From contig CAMNII010000013.1 in assembly GCA_946540435.1 (NCBI GenBank), positions 1-54,598 of the forward strand: a stretch of 54,598 nt of DNA, written 5' to 3'. The notes below the pieces were generated by a model. That model searched no databases. It saw only the letters and a program-made list of their open reading frames with translations, and was not told where the DNA came from. Shown here one piece after another: positions 16,734 through 23,890 of this stretch. Source of the DNA: an uncultured Prevotella sp. GTDB taxonomy: Bacteria; Bacteroidota; Bacteroidia; Bacteroidales; Bacteroidaceae. Positions within the stretch are counted from its first letter, which is position 1. Every line of letters begins with the position of its first letter. The translations under genes and the position numbers were made by a program.

Positions 16734-17780
16734 TTATTCCATGTACCTTGCCGTTTCGATAAGTTTCTCGGCGGGAAGCCTCCGGGCGGTGATGGTGCCG
16801 TCCTTCGCGACGATATTGTCGTCCAGTCCGTAGATGCCCAGCTGACGGCAGAGGGAGTCGCCCAGTTGTTCGCCGCTGCACACCACGAGGACCGCATCGA
16901 GGGTGTCGCGGTCGGCATACAGCCGGCAGGTGGACGCGCTGCCGTCGAGGCAGAGGCTGACGACACGCAGGCTTTCCCTGTGCTTTCGGGCCTCACGGTT
17001 CAGCTTGCGCTGCTGGCCTACACTCTCGAAGTTCCAGGTGACCCATGGGCTGACGATGACCGTTTTTGCCGTGCGCAGGTCGGCGCTGTCGATGTGCTTG
17101 TCGTCGATGGTGGTGGCGGCAAAGGCCGGCAGGGGCTGACCGACAGACGAGGCTGCCAGTCCGCTGACCTGTTTGTCGAGTCTGACGAGGTATCCGTTGT
17201 CAGGCTGACTGTCATGCATGAGGTCGATGAGCCGTTTGGCTTCGGTGTAGTTCACGGAGTCTCCCTGCAGGAAGTAGCGCCCTACGAGATAGGTGCCGAC
17301 GATGGACTGGGGATGGTCTTCGATGAAGCGCCGTGCCGCCGCCACCATCTCCAGGGGCGACGACGTGGCAATCACCTCGCGCAGACGGTTCATCAGCTTG
17401 TTGTCGTCGGTGCCGGTGACGCGCATCTCCTTCAGGTGGGTGACGTCACCTTTTACCTTCACCTCTTTTCCGGGTTCCACGAAGATGGGTTGTTCGGAGT
17501 AGTTGGGAAATACCACGACGAGTATTCCCGTTCGCTTGGTATTGAGTGAATAGGTGAAGCGTCCGCGCATGAGTTGCACGGTGTCGATGCCTTCGATGAG
17601 TTCGTCGGGGCTGTAGATGTAGAACTGTCCTTGGTCAATCTGCGAGAAGCGGGCATCGATCTTAAACCGTTGCGACTCCGACGAACAGGCGGTCATGCTC
17701 CATGCGATGAAGCCACACAGCACGGGGGTCAGGAGTCGCTTACAAAATCTCTTGGCGGCAGTCTTCTTCATATTGACCAT
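16734..17780 (-). CDS. Thioredoxin-fold lipoprotein lacking redox cysteines
   Basis: 348 aa; an ATG three codons in (17771, MKKTAAKRF) is an equally good start. The signal peptide ends in a lipobox-like SMTACSSES, indicating a lipoprotein. Residues ~35-110 look like a DUF4369-type beta domain, and the C-terminal half follows a thioredoxin/AhpC-TSA layout. At the position of the usual WxTWCxxC motif it reads SPWVTWNFESVGQQ, so both catalytic cysteines are replaced (Asn and Ser). It is therefore probably a non-catalytic binding protein. A terminator-like hairpin sits immediately before its start codon. Confidence 0.75.
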   Translation of the reverse strand: MVNMKKTAAKRFCKRLLTPVLCGFIAWSMTACSSESQRFKIDARFSQIDQGQFYIYSPDELIEGIDTVQLMRGRFTYSLNTKRTGILVVVFPNYSEQPIFVEPGKEVKVKGDVTHLKEMRVTGTDDNKLMNRLREVIATSSPLEMVAAARRFIEDHPQSIVGTYLVGRYFLQGDSVNYTEAKRLIDLMHDSQPDNGYLVRLDKQVSGLAASSVGQPLPAFAATTIDDKHIDSADLRTAKTVIVSPWVTWNFESVGQQRKLNREARKHRESLRVVSLCLDGSASTCRLYADRDTLDAVLVVCSGEQLGDSLCRQLGIYGLDDNIVAKDGTITARRLPAEKLIETARYME

Positions 17781-17784
17781 TGGT

Positions 17785-17822
17785 AAAAAAAATATTGTAG
17801 GGGCATGCCGCCCCTACAATAT
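17785..17822 (-). terminator. Intrinsic terminator after the TPR lipoprotein gene
   Basis: A 12-bp perfect stem (ATATTGTAGGGG with CCCCTACAATAT, extendable by one C-G pair) with a short loop, followed on the minus strand by eight T. It lies 18 nt past the stop of the TPR lipoprotein gene and ends only a few nt before the start codon of the next gene. Confidence 0.85.
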
Positions 17823-17839
17823 CCGGTTATTGCTGATGA

Positions 17840-19519
17840 TTATCGGATGATGCTGAGTTCGAGGTCGTTGTCGGCATAGGGCTTGAGGGTAGGATCTTTC
17901 TCCAGAGCCTCCTCAAGATATGACTTGGCAGCGAACTTGTTGCCTTTGCGGGCAGCGACGATGGCGTGGAGGTAGCTCGTCATGGCATCGGGATGGGCAA
18001 CGGCATCGAGGGTCTCGATGGCCTTGTTGTAGTTCTTGTTGAGCAGCTGTGCCAGGGCGGCGCTGTTGCTCTCGATGCCCTGGAAGTCGGCTTCAGCCTG
18101 TGCGTAGTTGCCTTTGGCGATGCTCAGGTTACCGACGGCCTCGCCCACGGTGGGAGCACCGCTGGCACGTGCGATATCGGTCTCGGCATCAGCCATAAGA
18201 CCGTTCTTCAGGTTGATGAGTCCGCGGTTGGCAAAAGCCTCGGCGGCCTTCGGGTCTACCTGCAGGGCCTTGGCGATATATTCCTTGGCGGCAGCCTCGT
18301 TGCCACGTGCCATCTCGAGGACGGCCAGGTTGTTCAGCGGACGGTAGTCCTTGGGGTAGTTCTTGGCAGCAGCCTTGTAGATAGCCTCCTGCTTCTGGAT
18401 GTCATCCTCGAGGGTTGCAGCATAGAGGAGTTCCTCTGCTGAGAGCTTCGAAGCGTCGGCAGCAAACTGCTGCTGGATCTGTTCGTCACTACGGCCGATG
18501 ACCTCATAGTTGATGATCAGGCGTGCACGGCGCAGCTCAGGCAGCACACCGAGGGCCAGCTCCTGGAAGCCTGCCGACATGTTGCGGATCTGCTGTTCGC
18601 GCTCTTCGGGATCCTTATACATATCCAGCACACGGATGATGACGTCCTTGTCCTGGATATTCGAGGCAGCGACGAGCTGTTTGAAACCGTCCCAGTCCTG
18701 TGCGGTGTAGTGGGCATAGATGCCAGCCTCCACATCGGTAGCCTTCAGCTGCTCGCGCACATAGTCTTCCGAGACGTTCTGGCGCTTGTTGGCCAGGCGG
18801 TCGTTGAAGTCGAAACCACCTTCCGGCGATGCGTAGGCGGCGACCTCGATGTTCTGGACGTTCAGTCCTTCGCGGTCGGCATTGATCTTGCGGAGCATGT
18901 TGACAAACTCCGAGATGCTGTTGCTGGCGAGTTCGCTCTTGCGGATCTTGGCTTCGTTGACGAGGAACTTGATGTTGGCTTCCTGCTTCTGCTCACGTAC
19001 GCGCTGGAAGCTGTCAACAGCCAGGCAGCCGCCGCCGTTGGCGAGGATGCGCTTGTAGAGTTCCGATGTGGCGACGACGCCCTTGGCCACCATCACCTCG
19101 GGCACCTTGACGGTCTTCTTTCCGACGCGGGCCTTGAAGGTGAGGTAGAGGTCGCTGTTCTGCAGCGGCTCAGCATAGGTGAAGTTGGTCTTCATCGAAT
19201 AGCGTCCACCCAGGCGATAGGAGATGGTCTGGTCGTTGCCCAGCACTTTCTCGCCCTGGAAGGTGGCGCCTTCGCCGGCCACGCGCTCACCGGTGATGTT
19301 CGAGCGCAGCTCGGGGACGACGGTGACGACGGCCTTCTTCTTCATATATTTCTCAGGGAACATGCCATTGATGGTGGCGGGCACCTCACCGGCCTGTGCC
19401 TCAAGGGGATTTGGGGTTACCGTGAAATAGTCGGCCGACAGTGCGCCAAGCTTGCTCTTACAGGATGTGAGCGCCAACAGTACGACGGCAGACAAGAAAA
19501 GAATTTGATTTTTACGCAT
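17840..19519 (-). CDS. TPR lipoprotein with OmpA-like segment
   Basis: 559 aa from the ATG at 19519 (MRKNQILFLSAVVLL); a lipobox (LALTSCKSK) marks it as a lipoprotein. The N-terminal half is beta-rich. A middle stretch (IEVAAYASPEGGFDFNDRLA) recalls the peptidoglycan-binding OmpA-like domain seen in Bacteroidota OmpA/TPR proteins. The C-terminal ~200 residues are tetratricopeptide repeats, including YRPLNNLAVLEMARGNEAAA and AEAFANRGLINLKNG. A structural or assembly role in the outer membrane or periplasm is inferred; no function is established. The longer frame to 19597 runs through tRNA-Leu and was rejected. A strong terminator follows. Confidence 0.82.
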   Translation of the reverse strand: MRKNQILFLSAVVLLALTSCKSKLGALSADYFTVTPNPLEAQAGEVPATINGMFPEKYMKKKAVVTVVPELRSNITGERVAGEGATFQGEKVLGNDQTISYRLGGRYSMKTNFTYAEPLQNSDLYLTFKARVGKKTVKVPEVMVAKGVVATSELYKRILANGGGCLAVDSFQRVREQKQEANIKFLVNEAKIRKSELASNSISEFVNMLRKINADREGLNVQNIEVAAYASPEGGFDFNDRLANKRQNVSEDYVREQLKATDVEAGIYAHYTAQDWDGFKQLVAASNIQDKDVIIRVLDMYKDPEEREQQIRNMSAGFQELALGVLPELRRARLIINYEVIGRSDEQIQQQFAADASKLSAEELLYAATLEDDIQKQEAIYKAAAKNYPKDYRPLNNLAVLEMARGNEAAAKEYIAKALQVDPKAAEAFANRGLINLKNGLMADAETDIARASGAPTVGEAVGNLSIAKGNYAQAEADFQGIESNSAALAQLLNKNYNKAIETLDAVAHPDAMTSYLHAIVAARKGNKFAAKSYLEEALEKDPTLKPYADNDLELSIIR

Positions 19520-19551
19520 AATAAATTTAATGGTATTTAAATAATAATGTC

Positions 19552-19639
19552 TGGTGCCGCGAGCGGGACTCGAACCCGCACAGCCATCACTGGCCAAGGG
19601 ATTTTAAGTCCCTCGTGTCTACCATTCCACCATCGCGGC
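19552..19639 (-). tRNA. tRNA-Leu (anticodon TAA)
   Basis: Minus strand, 88 nt including an encoded CCA (19552-19554). The acceptor is GCCGCGA/TCGCGGC with discriminator A, the anticodon loop reads ACTTAAAA with anticodon TAA, and there is a long variable arm as expected for leucine. The CCA is encoded here but not in the tRNA-Glu of the same window. A protein gene starts 33 nt downstream. Confidence 0.96.
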
Positions 19640-19666
19640 AGTGGGTGTGCATCTTAAAAAGCAGTG

Positions 19667-19674
19667 CAAAGTTA
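19667..19674 (-). promoter_or_regulatory. Putative -7 element of tRNA-Leu
   Basis: Minus-strand TAACTTTG about 27 nt upstream of the tRNA. No clear -33 TTTG. Confidence 0.55.
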
Positions 19675-19747
19675 CGAAATAAGGTTGAAAGGCTGAAACG
19701 TTGGCAACGGGAAAACGTCACATTAAACAAAAATTAACTTTTTCGTA

Positions 19748-20305
19748 TCAGAAAACGCGGAGCAGTCCCTGCGGACCTGTGGTGGTGGCGCGATAGCGGG
19801 TGAGGCCGTTGGGCCATTTGTTGAGTTCGAAGGTGCGTCCGCAGTGTTTGCAGCTGACGTTGCCCGTGTCGGTGAACGTCAGCGGATAGTTGCGCACGGG
19901 CAGGGTGTTGTAGTCGAAGCAGTCGGGGCATTGTGCATCGAAGGCAAAGAAGCCGTCGCCGAAGATGCTGAAGCCGACGATGATGCCATTGTTCATGCCG
20001 ATGCGGTTCTGGCTCTGCTGCCTGCTGTCGATGGCATTGAAGATGACTTCCGAGGAGAGTCCCTGATTGTTGGCAAAGGCGAAATAGTAGGCTCCTGCCG
20101 AGAAGCGCGTCGACACATGGCACCACACACCGGTGGACACCGGGTCCATGGCCGAGGCGATGGTGGCGTCGAGGTGGGTGCCGTTGTCATACGACAGGTT
20201 GGGGTGGAAGCTACTGAACTCCTCTGTGGCCTCGCAACAGCCTGTCAGCACCGCTACCACGCCCCACAGCACAGCCGTCAACAGTCTGCTCATCCTTTTG
20301 CACAT
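19748..20305 (-). CDS. Four-cysteine lipoprotein of unknown function
   Basis: 185 aa from the ATG at 20305 (MCKRMSRLLTAVLWG); a frame extending to 20341 would need TTG. The signal ends in VLTGCCEATEE, a lipobox. The C-terminal part holds two CxxC pairs about 24 residues apart (FDAQCPDCFDY and VSCKHCGRTFEL), preceded by a GMNNGIIVGFSIFGDGFFAF stretch. I recognise this layout from uncharacterised Bacteroidota lipoproteins. The four cysteines look like a zinc knuckle rather than a Rieske cluster, because the paired His ligands are missing. Third gene of an apparent pyrE-SRPBCC-lipoprotein run. Confidence 0.7.
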   Translation of the reverse strand: MCKRMSRLLTAVLWGVVAVLTGCCEATEEFSSFHPNLSYDNGTHLDATIASAMDPVSTGVWCHVSTRFSAGAYYFAFANNQGLSSEVIFNAIDSRQQSQNRIGMNNGIIVGFSIFGDGFFAFDAQCPDCFDYNTLPVRNYPLTFTDTGNVSCKHCGRTFELNKWPNGLTRYRATTTGPQGLLRVF

Positions 20306-20371
20306 GACATGACAAATAATGTTGTTCTCTCTGTAAACCAATCCGGCATTCCTGCTGTATCGGCAGCAGGA

Positions 20372-20782
20372 CTAATAGTTGATGACCTGCAGCACGTCGG
20401 CAATCTTCTCGATGCCCTCCTGCAAAGGTTTCTGCACCATGCCCTTGATGAAGATGTTCAGCTCGGCCTTGATGGTGAGTTTCATCTTACAGGACTCCTC
20501 GCTGACGGGCAGCAGCTGTATCCAGAAGTTAAACGGCACAGGACTGTTCTGTGCTTCGAACTTGATGGTCTTCGGCTCTTCACGGTCGACGACACACATC
20601 GTGACGGCGCCCACTGGGGGCACACTGACAGTGACGGAGTCTTTGTCGAACGACAGGTTGTCTATTTTGTCGGCAGGAAGCTTATCCCGCACCTTCTCTA
20701 TGTTTTCCAGGTTACTCAGCATGTCGTACACCCGCTGCTGCGGTGCCATGATCTGCCGTACCGTGCTTTCAAATGTTGTCAT
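20372..20782 (-). CDS. SRPBCC-fold protein
   Basis: 136 aa from ATG 20782 (MTTFESTVRQIMAPQQRVYD); the in-frame ATG one codon before is possible. The sequence pattern (helix, DMLSNLENIEKV, then beta strands, a proline-rich turn NSPVPFNFWIQLLPV and a long C-terminal helix FIKGMVQKPLQEGIEKIADV) matches the START/Bet v1-like SRPBCC fold, which encloses a hydrophobic pocket. The ligand and role are unknown; Bacteroidota commonly carry this gene near pyrE. It starts 82 nt after pyrE on the same strand. Confidence 0.75.
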   Translation of the reverse strand: MTTFESTVRQIMAPQQRVYDMLSNLENIEKVRDKLPADKIDNLSFDKDSVTVSVPPVGAVTMCVVDREEPKTIKFEAQNSPVPFNFWIQLLPVSEESCKMKLTIKAELNIFIKGMVQKPLQEGIEKIADVLQVINY

Positions 20783-20864
20783 CATAATGCTCAACTCTAA
20801 AATTTAAACTCTTAACTTAAAACCACATCCCCTACAGGGGAGGACGGGAGGGGGTCTTCAATGC

Positions 20865-21503
20865 TCAAACGCCCCACCCTGCCGGGTCCTGGCGCCAGGC
20901 CTTGAGCATCTCCACATCGGCATCCGACACATAGCCTGTCTTCACGGCCTCAGCAATGACATGATGATAGTCGGAAAGGGTGGTCAGCACGACGCCGGCC
21001 TCACGGAAAGCCTCTTCGGCCACGGCAAAGCCATAGGTGAACGAGGCCACCATGCCCAGCACCTCGATGCCGGCAGCACGCAGGGCCTCGACGGCTTTCA
21101 GCGACGAGCCGCCGGTGGAGATGAGGTCTTCCACGACGACGACCTTCGTACCAGCCTTCAGCTCACCCTCTATCTGGTTGCCCATGCCGTGGTCCTTCGG
21201 TTTCGGACGCACATAGGCGAAGGGCATCTGGAGCATGTCAGCCACCAGTGCGCCCTGGGTGATGGCACCCGTTGCCACGCCGGCGATAGCCTCGGCCTCG
21301 GGATAGCGCACGAGAATCTCACGTGCCAGTTCCCGCTTCACAAACGAGCGCACGTCGGGATAGGCGTTCACCTTGCGGTTGTCACAATAGATTGGCGACC
21401 GCCACCCGCTGGCCCATGTAAAAGGCTCATGGGGTTGTAGCTTGACGGCTTTGATGCGCAGCAGATGGGCTGCGAAGAGGGAGGAGATGGTTTCTTTATT
21501 CAT
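20865..21503 (-). CDS. pyrE: Orotate phosphoribosyltransferase
   Basis: 212 aa from the ATG at 21503 (MNKETISSLFAAHLLRIKAV). It joins orotate to PRPP to give OMP, the fifth step of pyrimidine synthesis. The PRPP-binding motif is VVVVEDLISTGGSSLKAV near residue 120; the catalytic loop PKPKDHGMGNQIEG is intact. The longer frame to 21554 begins in the promoter and was rejected. It is divergent from the metal ATPase gene and heads an apparent pyrE-SRPBCC-lipoprotein transcript. Confidence 0.96.
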   Translation of the reverse strand: MNKETISSLFAAHLLRIKAVKLQPHEPFTWASGWRSPIYCDNRKVNAYPDVRSFVKRELAREILVRYPEAEAIAGVATGAITQGALVADMLQMPFAYVRPKPKDHGMGNQIEGELKAGTKVVVVEDLISTGGSSLKAVEALRAAGIEVLGMVASFTYGFAVAEEAFREAGVVLTTLSDYHHVIAEAVKTGYVSDADVEMLKAWRQDPAGWGV

Positions 21504-21524
21504 GCTGTTCAATAATTTTGCGTG

Positions 21525-21555
21525 CAAAAGTACTAAAAAATATAGGAAAGACAAA
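21525..21555 (-). promoter_or_regulatory. Promoter of pyrE
   Basis: Minus-strand TACTTTTG (21525-21532) with TTTG (21552-21555) exactly 19 bp upstream. Leader about 15 nt. Confidence 0.8.
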
Positions 21556-21578
21556 AAGAAAACTCATAATTTTCTGTT

Positions 21579-21614
21579 TTGCAACCGGGTTGCAATAGTT
21601 GTTACGTACCTTTG
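21579..21614 (+). promoter_or_regulatory. Metal ATPase promoter with palindromic operator candidate
   Basis: The -7 element is TACCTTTG (21607-21614). Upstream, where the -33 region belongs, lies a 17-nt perfect dyad with arms TTGCAAC and GTTGCAA around CGG (21579-21595); the -33 TTTG itself is missing or badly spaced (TTTTG ends at 21581, 25 bp away). This is what a regulated metal-export promoter would look like. The regulator is not encoded nearby. Confidence 0.6.
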
Positions 21615-21645
21615 CAGGCGAAAATCATAAAAAAGGAACATTCAT

Positions 21646-23703
21646 ATGACCCATCCTCATCACAACGAGACTGCATCATGCGCCTGCTCACATCATGAGC
21701 ACCATGAGCACCATCACGAACACCACGAGCATCATGAACACCACCATGAGCATCATGAACATCACCATGAACACGAAGAAGGGGGCCTGCGCCGCCAGCT
21801 CACCATCATCATCACGGCCACGCTGACGCTCATCGCGGCAGCCCTCATCGAGCATTACGGACATCTCGCCACCTGGCAGCTGCTCCTCGTCTACCTCGTG
21901 CCCTACCTCCTTGTCGGCCACGAGACATTGCAGGAGGCTGCCGAGGGACTGGCCCACGGCGATGCCTTCAACGAGCACCTGCTCATGGCGATAGCTACCA
22001 TCGGGGCACTGGCCATCGGCTTCCTGCCGGGCGGAGAGCCCCAGTTTGCCGAAGCCGTCTTCGTGATGTTGTTCTTCCAGGTGGGCGAGCTCTTCGAGGG
22101 CTATGCCGAAGGACAGAGCCGCCGTTCCATTGCTCACCTGATGGAGATACGTCCCGACAAGGCCGTGGTGGAAGAGCACCATGAGGATGGCATCGCCACC
22201 ACGACGATACCTGCGGAAGAGGTGATGCCGGGTATGACCGTCGTCGTCAGCCCCGGCGAGCGCATCCCTATCGACGGCACCGTCGTCGAGGGGTCGTCGT
22301 CGCTGAACACCGTGGCGCTGACGGGCGAGAGCATTCCTCGCCAGGTTGCCGCAGGCGACGATGTGGCATCGGGATGTATCAACCTCGACGGTGTGCTCCG
22401 TATCCGTGCCACACGGCGGTATGAGGAGAGCACCGTGGCGAAGATCATCAGCATGGTGGAGAGTGCTGCCGACCATAAGTCGAAGAGCGAGGCATTCATC
22501 ACGCGTTTCGCACGCATCTACACCCCCATCGTCGTCCTGGCCGCCGTGGCCATCGCCATCATCCCTGTCATCGCCGGAGGCGCTTTCGTCACCTGGTTCT
22601 ACCGTGCCCTGCTCTTCCTCGTCGTCTCCTGTCCGTGCGCCCTCGTCATCAGTGTGCCGCTGACTTTCTTCGGAGGCCTCGGCGGCGCATCGCGCAAGGG
22701 CATCCTTATCAAGGGTGCCAACTTCATGGACGCGCTGGCAAAGATGGACACGGTGGTCTTCGACAAGACGGGAACGCTCACCGAGGGACAGTTTGCTGTC
22801 AGTGCCGTACACCCCGAAGCCTGGGGCGGAGGAGCCGACACGGCTGCCGCCGAACACCGCCTGCTACATTTGGCGGCCCACGTGGAACACTATTCCACCC
22901 ACCCCATCGGTGCTGCCTTGCGTGCCGCCTTCCCCGAGGAGGCTACCGACGGCTGCACGGTGAGCGACGTTCAGGAGATTGCCGGACAGGGCATCCGTGC
23001 CCGTGTCGGCGACGAGATTGTCTGTGTGGGAAACACCCGGATGATGGAGGCTGTCGGTGCCGACTGGCACGACTGCCACCTCGTCGGCACTGTCATCCAT
23101 GTGGCCATTGCCCCTGCTACGTCAGCCGACCAGTTTGTCTACGCCGGACATATCGTCATCAGCGACCAGGTGAAGGACGACAGCCGTGAGGCCATCGCTG
23201 CCTTGCGAGAATGTGAGGTGAGGAAGATTGTCATGCTCACCGGCGACCGTGAGGAGGTGGCGCGCCAGGTGGCTGAGGAGCTGCAGATAGACCGCTACCA
23301 TGCCGGGCTGCTCCCTGCCGACAAGGTGGCACACCTGGAAGAACACCTACAGACATTGCCGGCCGGTGGTACCCTTGCCTTTGTGGGCGACGGCATCAAC
23401 GATGCCCCTGTGCTGGCGCGTGCTGACATCGGCATTGCCATGGGTGCGCTGGGTAGCGATGCCGCCATCGACGCCGCAGATGTCGTCCTCATGGACGACC
23501 ACCCGTCGAAGATTGCCACGGCCATCCGCGTGGCCCGCCATACCATCGGCATCGCCCGTCAGAATGTCGCCTTCGCCATTGGTGTGAAGGTTGCCGTCCT
23601 CGTTCTTGCCGTCTTCGGTATGGCCACGATGTGGATGGCTGTCTTTGCCGATGTGGGTGTCACCGTCCTTGCCGTGCTCAATGCCATTCGGGCTTTGAAA
23701 TGA
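21646..23703 (+). CDS. Zn/Cd/Pb-type P1B ATPase with histidine-rich tail
   Basis: 685 aa. Residues 3-45 contain 23 His interleaved with Glu, preceded by a CAC motif (Cys12, Cys14); the usual heavy-metal-associated domain with GMxCxxC is absent. The transmembrane metal site is VVSCPCALVISVPL (CPC), the phosphorylation motif DKTGTLTEG, the HP-locus motif is in YSTHPIGAALR, and the hinge is VGDGINDAPVLARADIGIAM. CPC enzymes with this SCPCALVIS context export Zn2+, Cd2+ or Pb2+ from the cytoplasm (CadA/ZntA type). The His tail argues for zinc. Its TGA stop is embedded in the repeat that follows; it converges with the EnvC-like gene. Confidence 0.93.
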   Translation: MTHPHHNETASCACSHHEHHEHHHEHHEHHEHHHEHHEHHHEHEEGGLRRQLTIIITATLTLIAAALIEHYGHLATWQLLLVYLVPYLLVGHETLQEAAEGLAHGDAFNEHLLMAIATIGALAIGFLPGGEPQFAEAVFVMLFFQVGELFEGYAEGQSRRSIAHLMEIRPDKAVVEEHHEDGIATTTIPAEEVMPGMTVVVSPGERIPIDGTVVEGSSSLNTVALTGESIPRQVAAGDDVASGCINLDGVLRIRATRRYEESTVAKIISMVESAADHKSKSEAFITRFARIYTPIVVLAAVAIAIIPVIAGGAFVTWFYRALLFLVVSCPCALVISVPLTFFGGLGGASRKGILIKGANFMDALAKMDTVVFDKTGTLTEGQFAVSAVHPEAWGGGADTAAAEHRLLHLAAHVEHYSTHPIGAALRAAFPEEATDGCTVSDVQEIAGQGIRARVGDEIVCVGNTRMMEAVGADWHDCHLVGTVIHVAIAPATSADQFVYAGHIVISDQVKDDSREAIAALRECEVRKIVMLTGDREEVARQVAEELQIDRYHAGLLPADKVAHLEEHLQTLPAGGTLAFVGDGINDAPVLARADIGIAMGALGSDAAIDAADVVLMDDHPSKIATAIRVARHTIGIARQNVAFAIGVKVAVLVLAVFGMATMWMAVFADVGVTVLAVLNAIRALK

Positions 23704-23890
23704 GAAATGAGAAATAGAAAATGAGAAATGAGAAATGAGGAATGAGAAATGAGAAATGAGGAATGAGAAATGAGAAATAGAAAATGAGAAATGAGAAATG
23801 AGAAATGAGAAATGGCCTGCCGGTTCGCTACCAACTCATTCCTCATTTCTCATTTCTCATTTCTCATTTTCTATTTCTCATTTCTCATTT
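23698..23890. repeat. Heptad repeat (GAGAAAT) with inverted arm, between convergent genes
   Basis: The left part (to about 23812) repeats GAGAAAT with variants GAGGAAT and GAGAAATAGAAAAT; the right part (23835-23890) is the reverse complement of 23698-23746 except for one extra heptad. The RNA from either strand could fold into a long hairpin of about 50 bp, so it may stop transcription of both flanking genes. The TGA stops of the ATPase (23701-23703) and of the EnvC-like gene (23885-23887) both lie inside AAATGAG units. Confidence 0.85.

Noticed and set aside
19520..19597. Upstream extension of the TPR lipoprotein gene
   Set aside because: It reads through the 3' half of tRNA-Leu; the signal peptide starts at the ATG at 19519.
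19748..20305. Rieske iron-sulfur protein
   Set aside because: Two CxxC pairs are present but the two His ligands of a Rieske site are not.
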